From Pinguiococcus pyrenoidosus (taxonomy: Eukaryota; Sar; Pinguiophyceae; Pinguiochrysidales; Pinguiochrysidaceae): a DNA stretch of 36,802 nt. A program made the translations under genes and the position numbers. The notes below the pieces were generated by a model, which had not been told where the DNA came from, searched no databases, and worked only from the letters and a program-made list of their open reading frames with translations. Positions 1 through 13,300 of this stretch are shown one piece after another. Positions within the stretch are counted from its first letter, which is position 1. Every line of letters starts with the position of its first letter. The stretch lies in assembly GCA_019677205.1 (NCBI GenBank), contig JAAMXY010001188.1, forward strand, positions 1 through 36,802. The letters run 5' to 3'.

Positions 1-1390
1 ACCTGTTCGGCCGTGTAGTCGTGGAGCAACCTGTACGTTGTCGCCGGCGTGCAGTCTTCTGGCTGAGCGTCGACCACAGAACAGGTCAGGCCGAAGCTCA
101 AATGAAAGAATCCTGAGAGGGGCGTGGCAGTTGAGGAGAAGTAGGCATCGTCCAAAGCCGCCGTTCCGCCGACAAGACCGCTGCCATCGACAACGACGTT
201 TAGTCCCATTGCGCCAGCAACCAGGATGAAGTAACGCGCTACGCCGATGTCCCTTTCGCCTCGTACGACCACTTCGTCCCCGCTAGCCCCCAAGGCGTCG
301 TTCAACATCTGCTGCAGCAGCGCTGCAGAGGCGTCGAAAGGTACTGCGGCGGCGTCGACGCTGGGGTTCGAGGGGTCAAAGAGGCGGAAGGTCCCGCCCG
401 AGGCAGAGACTTCCAGAAACTGTACGTCACTTGAAATACCCCGGGCCATTTCGGTCACGTCCACAGCAAGACCATCTCCCAGAGCACCGCTGGTGTCTAT
501 CTGGAGCAGAGGAAGATCGCCCGGCGTCGACAGGGAAGCAAAAGTAACATCCCAAGCCTTCGCCCCGTTGTACGCCTCGTCGGTTGCGTACGCGGCATCG
601 CGGAGTTCGGCAGCGCTTACGGAAACGTTCAGGATGCCCGCCAAGGCCTCCAAGCTGCTTTCCAGCTCCTCGCTGGACGCATCGACCGCGATAGGTGCTG
701 TGGTTTGAACAGGATCTCCGGTACGCCAGCGAAATCCCAGCGTCATCGTTCCAGATATCGGCGCGCTTTCGAGGCGACTTGGGGATACCAGCACGACGGA
801 GGCGACGCCACTGGGCTTCAACCGATCTCGATCCGCCCATAGAAGACTTCCTGGTGGGATGGTCTCTCCGAACGGAACGCTGAGCACCCACGTGTATGCA
901 CCAGAAGAGTCAGGACCGCTTCGAGAGACGTGCAGACCGTCGGGCACGACGGAGAGCGACGCCAGCTGGTGCTGCATGAGCGAGCTGGAGGCGTCGTGGG
1001 GAAGGAGAGCCGTCTTCTCGCTGGTACCAGCGACGCGAATGGAGAAGTCACCGGCGACGGCGGCGCTCGCCTTCTGAAGCGATTCCACCAACACCTGCGG
1101 CGTGCCGCTGCCCGTAAGAAGCTCTTCGTGACCGATGAGGAGAGGCTGGGGTCCCGGATGCTCCGTGAAGCTCCCGTTCTGGTGCTGGACGAACGTCACG
1201 AGATAGCATCCGACGCCCAAGGAATTCGCAGGTGCCTTCGAGACCTCGATGATGAAACCAGGTGAAATGACCGCCAGTGCTTCCTGCACCTCTGCCGCGC
1301 TGGCGTTGAAAGTGACAGCGCTGGTATAGAAGTCCTCCCGCTGAAGAAGAAAGAAGCCACCGACGTCGGTGCTGAAGTTCGCGACACAGA
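1..1390 (-). repeat. Third block of beta modules reaching the window edge
   Basis: Residues about 7,690-8,152. About five units are visible, including GFFLLQREDFYTSAVTFNA followed by AEVQEALAVI, GTMTLGFRWRTGDPVQTTA followed by SEELESSLEAL and AKAWDVTFASLSTPGDLPLL, and GTFRLFDPSNPSVDAAAVP. The last unit (SGFFHLSFGLTC) is cut by the window edge. Confidence 0.6.
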
Positions 1391-4300
1391 CCCGCTGCTC
1401 CTCGTCCGTGGCCGGCGGCGCATCGATACGAATCAGGTGCTGCTCTTGAGCATACGGGTCGGCCGTCAGCCGGATGCGCTGTACCTCTGGAACAAAGGCG
1501 TAGCTGTGAATCGCGACTCGCTGTATCTCCTGCACTGGGGTCAGGCCCGGGGACACGCAGCCGACGGTGAAGTCGTCGTGAAGAAATCCCGCTGAGACGG
1601 TGTCGCCGAAGCGGCACAGGACGGGCTCCGAAGCATTCACGAAGCCCACCCCCTCCACCTTCACGCCGGTCCCGCCGTCCACCGGACCGAGCGGCGGAGT
1701 CAGCCTCGATACATTCGCCACCTCGTCGAAGCGGTAGGGCGCCGAAACGCTTGTGAAGTCCAGGCCGTTCAGAGACACGCGCACCTCAGCAAGCTGAGGT
1801 GCAGAGACGCTGGGCGAAAGGCAGTCGATCACCCCGCCTGCCGCTGCAGTGGCGCGGTCGACTACTTTGCCGAAGCGACACCACGGCAGCTGCTCTGCGT
1901 GCGGAATCTCGTCGCTCTGCACGCGCACCAACGTGCCGCCGGAGATTGGTCCGTGAGCCGGCGTCAACACCATCGCGCTTACGGCGGCCGTGTAGTTGTA
2001 CGGTAGCGGCTGATCCGTGTAGTCTTGACCGTTCACGGAGACGTCGAGCGCCACCACGGCCGGTGCGACGTCCAGATGTGTCGGCGAGAAGCATTCCACC
2101 GTGTAATTGGATGTGACCCTCGCGGCGACGGCCTGCTCGCCGAAGCGGCACTTCAAATCCGTCATGTCGGACGTGAAGCGGAACCCAAAGAGCTCCGTAC
2201 CGTTGACTGGCTGCGCCACGGAGACCGAGACCCTTGTGCCACCGGTGGCCGGTCCGAAGCTTGGCTCCAAGAGGCGAAGCACAGCAGCCTCGTGATACTG
2301 CAGACGGAGCGTGTTGGAAAAGTGCTGGCCGTCGTTCGACACCGAGATTGGCACCTCCTGGCTGTGTTGGCTTGGCAGCGGCATCTGCTCAACTGAGAGA
2401 CTTGCGCCAGATGGCGCGGGTGGGACCACGGTCAGCTGAGGAAAGCTCGGACTCGGACCCGAGGAGTTGTGGGCACCAACTTGGGCAAACGTGATGCGGT
2501 AGCGAACGCCTTCGACGGCAGCAGCTGCGTACTCTTCCCTCGAAACGTAGACGTCGCCTACTGCGGCCAGACCGAGTAGCGCTTGTCGTAGCCCGGCCGC
2601 ATCGACGTTGACAGGTAGAGTATCGGTCGCTTCGCCGTCGAGAGCCAACGTCATCGTGCCGCTCAGCGGCTGATAAACGCCGTCGGTCACTTGCGTCACC
2701 GCGGCAGAGACACTCGTTCCCACCACCACCTGTGCTTCAATCATGAAGGGCGGGACGTCGCCGTCCTTGACATGGAAGCTCAGGGCGTACTGGATCAGGT
2801 TTAGAGCCGGCGCCTCCTTGACCACCTGCACTCGACCTATCCACGTCCGAAGCTTCTCAATCTCGTCAGCCAGCTGAGCTTCAGAACTCTCGTGTGGCAT
2901 CCAAGTCGTCCAGCTGCCCTCGAGACCGACACGGAAAACCGCAGAGAATGGTTCCGGATCTGCGACTTCCTCGGCGATTCCCGCAACAACGCCAGTCCCA
3001 GACAAAGCGGAGACGAGACCAAAGCTGGACACCACATTTGCTTCAAGCACGTCGATGACGAATTCCCGGTACGATGATGAGATGGCGCTGCCTACTACGT
3101 CCACCGACACCAGCGGCGGAAGCAGCTCCAAAGCTGCCTTAACTTCCAGAGGATCCGCGTTGAAGGCGATCGCCGGTGTAAGATGGCCGTCGTAGTCCAA
3201 CATGAACGTGCCCGCCAGGGCTTCGTTGCCGTCGACAACAGGATAGACGTCCGCGGTCACTGTCCCAGCTGAGGACAGTAGGGCGTCGTCCATCACAAGG
3301 AGGTCGCGGTCTCCCAGGGCGTCTCCAAAAGTGACGCTCCATTCGAAGCCATACTGATCCGCGTGCTTCCGCTCGGTCCACACATCTCCAACTCCCGTTG
3401 CGTTTCTCAGCGCAGCACGCAGCGCCTCCGAGGAGGCGTAGGCGTCGATTGGCCTCGAAAAGATGCCTTGATAGGCTAGCCGAAATGACCCCGACAGAGG
3501 CTCTGTTGCCATGACCACGACGCGCTGGACTTCGAGAACCACTGGAGCAGTCGTCATTCGCAATGTGGACAAAACACGACTGGCTGGGTTCGTCTCGAGC
3601 GTCAGCAGCTGCTGTTCGGCGGCCAAGTCTGACTCGCCGCGAACCACTTCCACGACGCTAATTCGGTCACTTGGAAGCAAGTTCAGGACGCTCGAGCTGT
3701 CAACTACAAGCAAGGCGACGTCGTCGCTCCGCGAAGCAAACGTGATGAGCCACGAAGCTGAATAGACACCTTCCGTCGGAGGACCACCGGCGTCCTGCGA
3801 TACGTCGACCTGTCCAAGTTCGCGTATGAGCTCCAGACTCTCTTGGATCTCTCCCGCCGTCGCGTCAACTCGAAAGGGGCCCGAGACCGCCGAGCCCAGC
3901 TGCAGGCGGAGAAGCCCGCGCGCAGCAAAGTAGGAGCTGTCGGAGAGCCTGACCCTTAGCTCTTGAACTTCCGCCTGGACGCCATCTTGCGCGACGGCGA
4001 GGGTCTGCTCGGATACGATGGGAGGGTAGGAAGGCGCGATGCACTGGACGAATCCCTCAGAGATCCAGGAGGCACTTGAGAACTTTACCATCGGCTCCGA
4101 CCCGAACCTGCAAGATGCGGGCGCCGTCTCGTGAAAGGCGGCGCCTTGCAGAGAAACCAACGGGCCGCCTTCCCGGCCTACAAAACGTGGGGCCACGTCA
4201 TCAAGGATCGGAGTGGGAACCGCTCGGAGAGCTACGGTGTTGGAGACGTCGTCGTTGTTGATCGCAACAGAGAGATGGCATTCGCACGAGTTCAAGGCCT

Positions 4301-7300
4301 CCTGCGCTAGTCCACTAAAGTTCGCAAGGGTGCCAAGAGCTGGCATGCTCACCAACAAGGCCGACGCATTCGCCATGGCGGTCTCCAACACAGCACGCTG
4401 CTCGACTTGTCGTCGCTCCCCGTCGTACCGACAGCGAATGGGTGCCAAGTATGACACGCTGGCGACCAAGCCGTCTGCGAACACGACGAGTCTTGTCTCC
4501 TCGTCTGACGAGAAGACTGCTGGAGACACTTCTCGTACGACCGGTGTCGGAGCGTACTGGTACACGGCGGTCGACTGCACAATGGCCGCCGAGACCCGGG
4601 ACCGCGAGTACAGCTTCAACGACACCGCGACGAAGCCGGCAGGGTGCGCCGGGGCAACACACTCCGTGGTCGAACTGGAAAGCCAGGTTGCTGGTACGGA
4701 TACGTCACCGAAGATGCAGAGTATCAGGCTGGCCGGCGGCAGCGGAGACACGTCCAGCCGAAGCGTCGTTCCTCCGGCCGTGGAGCCGACTGAGGGCGAC
4801 AAACCCGAGAAGTGGGGCTGCTCATCAACCCGAAGGCCCAAGGTGGACCGAAGCTGGACGCCATGGATGAGAACAGCTACGTCACAACATGCATCCTGCA
4901 GCTTCTCCGTGTAAAGATGCAAGAAGGAGCCGTGCGTCTCCACAGGTCTCGCTCGCAGCAGCGGCAGACTCCCGGCGTTGCTGGGAGCACCGAGGCCGGT
5001 AAACGTGATGGACCACCCTCGCTTGAGAGACCCGGGGCTGACGCCGGTTTCCGGCACCAAGCTCCGAACGGCCACACTGCCGACGGTCTCCAAAGCTTCT
5101 AGTGCCGCCTGAACATCCGCAGGCGCTGCAGAGCCATCCAGCGGCGTGGTGGTCTGTTCTCCAAACTCCAGCTCAAAGGTAGCAAAGGTATCACCGACCC
5201 CCACACGTTCCTCGACGATTCGCACGTCTTGGCTACCGTCAAGAGTGCTGCTGGCCACGCCGAGCATGTCCACGTCTCCGAGCTCTTTCGGAAAGCTAAC
5301 AAACCACTTGGTACTGCCAGAGATGGATTGCTTGCTGACTGTGGCGTCGGAGAGAGCTGGTAGCAATCGAATTGCGTTCTCCACCGAGCTTCGCGTCGCA
5401 TCGTATGCAATACCCTCTGTCGAGCGTCCGCCAAACTCAAGGCGAAACTCCCCCGCGGGTGTCACCGCAGGTGCCAGCTTGGTTGCGCTGGTCGTAGCGA
5501 CGGTACCGATCACTCCGCTGGAGTCGATCTCCAGAGCCTCCTCGGTACTTCTCACATGCTCGAAGGTCAACCGCCAGTACGAGTTACGGAAGGGAAGTTG
5601 GGTCAGCTCGACGCTGACGCTCTCGACGGTGTCCAACGCCTCGAGTGCAGCTTGAAAGGCGGATGCCGACGCTGAGATACTGATGGGCCCAGTGGCCTCT
5701 CCTCCGTAGGAAGCGCGGAAGTCGCCTGCGAGCGGCACAGACGTAGCAGCCACAAGTGCACGAATATCACAGCTCCCGGGGCCGTCAAAGGTGGAAGACA
5801 GCCGAGATGAGTCGCAGGCAAGCGCCGGTGGATCCCCAGCAGCTCCAGTGAAGGAAATCTCCCAGGCGACGTAGTTGCCGATCCTGTCTGCTGCCGTCGT
5901 TGGGGTCGCCACCACCTCCACATCGAACGTGCGCAAGAAGGCCGCTTCGATCATGCTGGCGTTCATGTTGACTGGCAGATCCTCCGTGATGACTGCAGAA
6001 TCACCCTGGAGGAAGAGCCTCACTTCTCCAACAAGATCACTGTCTGAGAAAAGCGTCAGCTGCTGGACAGCGGGCCCCGTGGCGCTCTGGATTCGCCGAG
6101 TCCTTCCGTGGCTGCGACCGGGCGCGGCAACTGTCGCGACGAGTACATCGTCGTCCACGACCACCAGATCCGCACGATTTACGTACTGGACGTCATCAAA
6201 GGTAACTGTCCATCGCCCGCCGCCGTCCACGGTATCCGACTTCTGCACGCGTATGCGTGAAGCCGGAGTATCGTACACAAAGGAGACTGCAGCGGCGACG
6301 TCGGATGCCGACGCATCAACAACCAGGGGATCCGACACACGGCCACTTGACGGATGCGACGCAATACGAAAGGTGCCTGAAAGGCAGCAAGCTGGTGGCG
6401 ATGCCGGCCCGGACACGGCAATGGCGGGAGGATCGACCAGTCCCGTCGACAGCGTGCTAGAGTCGGAGGCGACTTCCATTGCGCTCAGCGGCGCAGCTCG
6501 GTCCAGGAACAAGACGTCAAGCGTCACCTCCATTGCAGTCGTGCTGGAAAAGGTGCTGCGCTCTACCTCCACATCGCCCAGGCCAGCCACACCCCGGAAC
6601 GCGGCCGCGATATCTTCTTCACTTGCAGAAATGTCGATGGATGCTAGCTGGTCGCCAATCTCAAGGTCAACGAGGCCACCCGGAACCGTAAGAGAGCTGC
6701 TTCTCACCTGCGCGACAGACGCGCTGTCGGCGCTGAGCGAAAGTTGTCCGATCTCCAGCAGCGGAATCGGCCCACCATGTCGGTAAGACGTAAAGTCTAC
6801 GAAGGTGACAAACCACGAGAACTCGATCGGGCCACTTGCGTCCGCAGCGACTTCAACGGCTCGGAGAGACGGAAAAGCCTCCAAGGCCGCAGCGATGTCA
6901 GCACTACTTGCCGAGACTGGAAGGGGCGGCGTCTCGTCTTCGTCGAAAGCGAGGATAAAGTCGCCACTCGGGGGACTCCCGGTGATCGCAATCCTCTGCA
7001 CCTCAAGGCTCGTACCTTGCGTCGGGCACTCGACGCGGAGGAGCGGCTGCGTGCTAGCGGCCAAGAAGGGCGTCGCGGTCATCAAGGGTACGTCGCCCGC
7101 CTCCTCCGGGAACGTGACGTCGAACGATCGCCCAGCGTAGATATTCTCCGCGGATGCATCCACTACGCTGACGCTCGGCATGTAGGGACCCCCGAGACCT
7201 CGGAGCGCCGCCTCGAGTGACGCAGCACTGTCAGTCCCGACTCGGACCTGTGAGAGGGTACCCAGGTTGTCGATGTCGACGGTCAGCTCGACGTCTCCGC

Positions 7301-10300
7301 CGCGGAACTGAGCTTGGCCCGCGTACAGTTCGCGTGCCGCCTGAGTTGAGCCGAGAGGCTCGCCAAAAGCGTCCACCAGGGAGGAGACGTCGACCTGAAT
7401 CAGCTCCACGAGGCCGCTGTTCTCAAGCATCACAATGTCCCAGAGCCGCGCTTCAGATTCTCTCACGTCAACGTCTCCAATGGACGCCAAACCCTCCAGA
7501 GTCGTTTCCACTGTGCTCGACTTGGACGACAGGTCAAGTGAGGAGCTCCACGCGCCTCCTTGGTGCGACACTCGAAAGTGCCCCGACGCTGCCCTCCTCA
7601 GATCAAGTTGCTGCACGGCACAGCCGACGCCTTTCACGAGCTCAAGAGCGCTGGTCTCCGCATTGGCAAGTTCAGCCTCGACGACAGCGAGCAGAGCAGC
7701 GTCACCCACCCACGGCGGAAACGTAACCAGGTATCGAGACACGTTGGGATCTGAAGCATTCTCCGTGCAAAGCACTCCGTCAAGGTGACCGTACAGCATC
7801 AGCGCGTCCTGCACCTCCCTGGCGGAGACTCCGTAATGCAGACGAGGAGTCACGAAGTTCCCGTAGCGTAAGGAGAAGTAGCCCTCGACAGGCACGTCGA
7901 CACGCTCCCTGGAGATCACCAGCTGCTGGACCTCGCTTGTATAAGCGGTCGCGCCGACCACCAGGCGCTGTATCTCTTGCCGATTTCGCACGGCAAAGCG
8001 CAGCGTCTGACGCTGCCTTTCCGAGTCGATGATTCCAACCACGACATCGATCTGCTGAACTTCCTCCGTGTACCCCTTAGATGAAAGCTGCACCTGCTGG
8101 ACCTCAGCGGACGGCGACGTGCCGACAATCTCGATCGCCTGAACCTCTGAAGCTGGCTCCAGATACTCCAAAGATACCGCCTGGACCTCTTCCTTGAACG
8201 GTAGAGAGCGTGGCGCCACGCATTGGAGTTCCGCCTCGGACCAGACCTGGACAGGCGTCGATTCCAGCGTCTCGTTTCCATGAAGGAATGAGCAGTAGGC
8301 ATCATCAGGCGAGACGGCATCGACGGGAAAATCCCTGCCGCTCACAGTCAGCAGCGAGCTGTTCCCCCGCGCAGTGCGCTCCGGGAGCAATGACTCCAGC
8401 ATCGGCGTCTCGTAGACGTAGAGCACGGCATCGGTTGTCGACAAGTCTCGCCCGTTCACAGTAGCACGCACGCGGTAGACGCCCGGGCTGCCCATGAGAG
8501 GAACGGCGCAGGTCATCGCCGAATCATTTACGTAGCGCGCTGGCACGACCGTGGCTACGTCGGCTCCCGAATGCGCGAAAGCACAGCGCAATGTGTCTGT
8601 GTTGACGAGACCCGAACCCTGCACAGACACATTGACGCTGCTCGCCAACGGAATCGCTGGTGGCGTCACGGAGCGTACTGTCGGTGGCGTACGGTACTCG
8701 TAAGTGACCTCGTCCTGCGACCAAAGCGCTTTGCTGCCGGCGGTGTTCAGCTCTCGAAGGGGCCCGCCGGGCCAGTCGTTGGAGACAGCCACGGTCCAGA
8801 CCCCAGAGGGTTGCGGGGGTGCGTTGCAGACGACCTCGCTTGGAGACAACAGCGTTGCTGGCACAACTTGCCGGCCAAAGGCACAAGAGAGCCCACTGCC
8901 GGCGACAAAGTTAGCACCTCGCACCTGGCATAGTGTGCCGCCGGTTGTCGCGCCGAAGGCGGGCACGATGTCGTATACAGACGGTCCCGTCACGTAGTGG
9001 AAGTTGAGCGCCGACTTGACAAAGTCATGCCCATTCAGCGTGACGGAGATTGACTGAGGCCCGCTGAAGTTCGCAGCCGGTGCGGTGCAGACGATCTGCT
9101 TGTCTGACAAGACTTCAACTGGTGAAAAGCCCACTTCGCCAAAGCGACAGCTACCGTCGTCTCCCTCCATGTAGAAGTTCTCGCCGCCGATCTGGACGCG
9201 CGTGCCGCCGCGAAGCGGACCCGATGCTGGCCAGATCGAGAGGATTGCCACCTGCGGCTTGTAAGCGAAGCGCACCCGGTCCTCGGAGAAGTCCACGCCG
9301 TTGTTCGATACGGATAGCGTCAAGGATGTCCGTCCCCTTGACGGCGGCGTGCTGCACTCAATCTGCGTCTCGCGCAGGAATACCGCTGGCATGTCCACGA
9401 AGAAGAACCCGCGAGCAAAGCGACAAGTCAAAGCAGGCGAATCCCGAAATCCCGAACCGTGAATCGCCAGCGCTGTGCCACCTTCTTCCGAGCCGAACGC
9501 AGGCGACGCGCTTGTCACACGCTCGGACGGATAGTAGCGAAAGACAGGCGGCCCGTCTGGACTGTGAAGCTCAAGTGGTGCAAGGCCTCGCGGACCTCGT
9601 ACGCTTAGGAAAACCTCCGTCTCTGCAGCAGCTTGTGCCCGTGGAGGACTCGCGCACTTGAGGCTGCTTGGCCCGAGCATGATGGCTGCCACATGGACCA
9701 TCTGCGCTCGAAATTCGCAGAAGTACTCGACAGCCTCGTCGACATTCTCCACTTGCAAGACCACCGCGCTACCTCCACGGTCGGGGCCCGAGCGAGGAAG
9801 CAGCGAGTGGACTACAGGAAGTGGGAGCACCTCGAGCCGCAGCTCGGTCATGGGAACGCGTGCGGCCCCGTTGAAGATGGTCACGACAAAGCTGCCCACT
9901 TCCAAAGGCTCCAGCGTACATTCGAGCTCGGTGGGACTGGTCCACAAAGCAGTCGCTGCGCCCTCTTTGCCAACCTGACACGCTAGAGGCGACGGAAAAT
10001 GGGGTCGCAGACCGGCAGCTGACACAGCGACGTGCGTCTGCGCGCTGTTGCTGGCGTAGATGCGATTGGGGAAGAGGATGGCCGAGTGGACGGCTTCAAG
10101 ATAGATCAACGGGTCGACGTCCACGAAGTCCTGCCCATTCTGCGAAAGAGACAGCTGCACTGGACCCTCTCGCAGCGACGTCGCGTCTGCTTTTATAGTG
10201 GCGACGATGCTTGACGGACTCACGACCTCGGTGGCTACGTCAACGGCACGGTGCCCGGATTGTAAGCGTAGAAGATAGGACGCCTCGAGGGAGAAGTCTG

Positions 10301-13300
10301 CGCCACCAAGACTGACGAAAGCGCTCTCGCCGAGTGCAAGTCTGTTCGGTTCGACTGAGGTGACGAGGGGCATGGCGTAGAATGCGAAGCGGAGTCCCTC
10401 CTCCGAAAGCTCTTCGTCCGTGGAGAAATCGTGCCGAACGAAAACGGTGACATGCACGTCGCCTGCTTGCTCCACAGCAGGAGAGACGCACTGCATTTCG
10501 GAGCTGCCAAGCACTGTCGCAACGACTTCGTGGATACCGAAACGACATATCGGGGTGGGGTACGAGTAGACACCCTGCGACGGGTCCAAGGCTCCCTCTT
10601 GGAAGGATGCCGGGTAGAATCCCGTGCCTCTGATCGTCACAGTCGTGCCACCAGCGACCGGTCCAGACTCTGGAGACATGGAGCTGACGGTGCCTCCTAC
10701 GACTGGCTCAACAACGCCAACCTTGGTTGCCGTCGCCCCGTCGTTGCCGCTTATCCAAGCGCTAGCCGATACCGCAGCTGCCACAGCGTCCGGCATGTCG
10801 CATTTCACGTGCGAAGCACTCAGCCAGGTCGCTGGTACGCTGATATAATCGAAAAGGCAGTGCAGAGCCACTGCGCTTGGGAACTGATTCCCATAGACAT
10901 GCAGCGATCGCTGCAGTCGGAGCTGCGTGGAGATCTGCATCGGCGCGAAGCCGCTCACAATCATCTGCGGCAGGACGCGGACCCTCAAGAACTTTTCCGT
11001 CTCGGAGTGACCAGTCACCCTCACGGACAAATCGAGTGTACTTGGCGCAGCGTTGGTCCCAGGGAGTGGGCAAGAAAGCAAATTGGTCCCCATCGCGCGG
11101 GCCGACACTTCTTCTCGGCCCCAGGGTCCGCGAAAGACGCACGTGTAGAGCTGTGTTGCCAGCACGGCAGACTGAAGCTCCACTTCAAGGTCAATGCTGT
11201 CGCCGAAGAAAAGAACCTTTGGCGACACGCTCACTGGCAGGATCCTCGGGATGATCTGCAGCGAGAAGGACAGATCGCCAAGGAACAGCCCGCCAACAAG
11301 CATTCGGACATCGATGATGTAATCGACGAACTTGTCGGGTACTGCCGGCACTTCGATCTCGACCATGCCTTCATGAACGACAGTCGCCTCGCACCACAGG
11401 GTGTAGGGAAAGCTGTCCATGTGCTGCACCTCTCCAAGGGCCGTGACATCCACATCGGGGGCCACGTCGAAGTCACCAATCGCACGAACGGTTGCGTTCA
11501 ATCCTGCCTGCACCACGGCGGGCACGACCTTTTCGATCCGAAACGCCGGCAGCACCACGACCGTGGCCCCTCCGTAGAACTCTGCACCGTTCAGCGAGAC
11601 GTAGACCGGGTGGATCCCAGCTTCCAGTGCTGGAAGATCGCACTTTACGGAGGTTGGGCTGACGAAGTGCGCCACGCCAAGCCTGTCTGGCCCGACTCTG
11701 CAAGACAAGGACTTGGTGTCCATGAAGCTCTCGCCATGCAGCACCAGTGGGACCGCCTCCCTACCGGCAGTCGTGGCGGGTTCAACACGAAAGACAACAG
11801 GGTCGTCTGCGAAGGTAAAGACTCCTTCAAAGGGGAAGAAGAACGCCCCGTCCAAGGTAAGTGAGACGGCGACGGATTCAGGCTTGCTTGCAGCACGAGT
11901 TGTGCAAACGACTGCCTCGCAATGGGAAAGGATCCCAGGAACGACTGTGTCCCCGAATTTGCAAGCCGGAACAAGAAGGCCGGTGGCGTTCGGACACAGG
12001 GCAGCAAACTCGGCCGAGTAGAGCGAAACTGTAGACCCCCCAGCGATCGACCCAACATTCGGCACAACCCCGAACGATCTGACATCGTCGACGACGGCGA
12101 GCTCTACGTCGTTGCTCGCCAGACCTTGCTCAGCTTCAAGCGTGATAGTGGCTCGAGGCTGCTCAAGCGGAGGACTTATGCAGACGACCGATCGCCCGGA
12201 AGAGACGCCTTCCACGAGCACGCTTTCGAAGCGGCACCAGAGTCTCTCCAAATCAGTCGACCGGGCCAATTCCAGTACGAGGCTCTGGCCTCCTCGATGT
12301 GTTACGAACGACGGATTCACGCTAGTGACTTGCAAGTTGTGGCCCACACGCATTGTGGCCACGAAGTGGAGAGTCTCGTCGTCGACGGATATATACAAGT
12401 CACAGTCGTCGCCGTGCCTGGTCAGTGCTGGTGAAGTGCATTCGAGGAGCTCCGAAGACACCCTCCTCCCCACTTGCGCCTCCAGTCCACAGAAGTAGCA
12501 CCGGACGTGTGCGCCGCTGTCGACGAAGAATCCTCCTTTGACAAAGACGGTGTCGCCTCCCGCCGCAGAGAGAGTCGTGGGAGTGACCCCCAAGATATGC
12601 AGATCGTCGACATACCGGAATGTCGAACCCATGGTGCTGACGCTCTCGTCCCAAGATACCAGAGTGAGAGACACAGGACCCGCCTCTGCCGTTGGGGGAA
12701 CTGGGCATAGCAGGCCACCGAGGCCGTCCGACGCCACGTAGGTTGAATTCTGTTGGCCGAAGCGACAGCGCCATCCGAGCTGTGGATCGAGATTCACGCC
12801 AGTGACGCGGACCAGCGTGCCTCCAGATCTTGGAGCGAGCGCCGGCACCACGTCCGTGATTGCTGCTTCGGACGTGTACTCGTACCTCGCCATCGTTGTG
12901 CTCTCGAAATCCACGCCATTGCCGCTCACGGCCACGGGAACCACGCGTGCGGACGACGCGGGAGGCGCCGTGCATCTTGTGTGAGCGCCGTCTTCTTCTA
13001 CGCGTAGTGCCTTCACGACGACTTCTCCGAAGCGACAGTACAGCGGCTGTCCAACTGAGAAGCCAGTGCCTGCCAAGGTGACGACCCCTCCAGCAAGGGT
13101 TCCGCGAGGCGGGCGGACGTCGGAGACGAGCGGGTCTTCGTAGAAAGCGAAGCCGCCCGCGACCGTACCGACCACGACGCTATCAACTACGATGCGCAGC
13201 GTCGTCCGTCCTGGCACCGAGGCAGGTGGCGCTATGCACCTGACGAAGTTGCGCGACGGCTGCTGTGCTTCCGTGGTCTCCTCTCCGAACATGCAGCGCA

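Noticed and set aside
10431-11864. 477-codon plus-strand open frame
   Set aside because: It is antisense to the giant gene, starts without ATG, has a His/Arg-rich composition and no recognisable domain; the minus-strand frame there reads as IPT domains.
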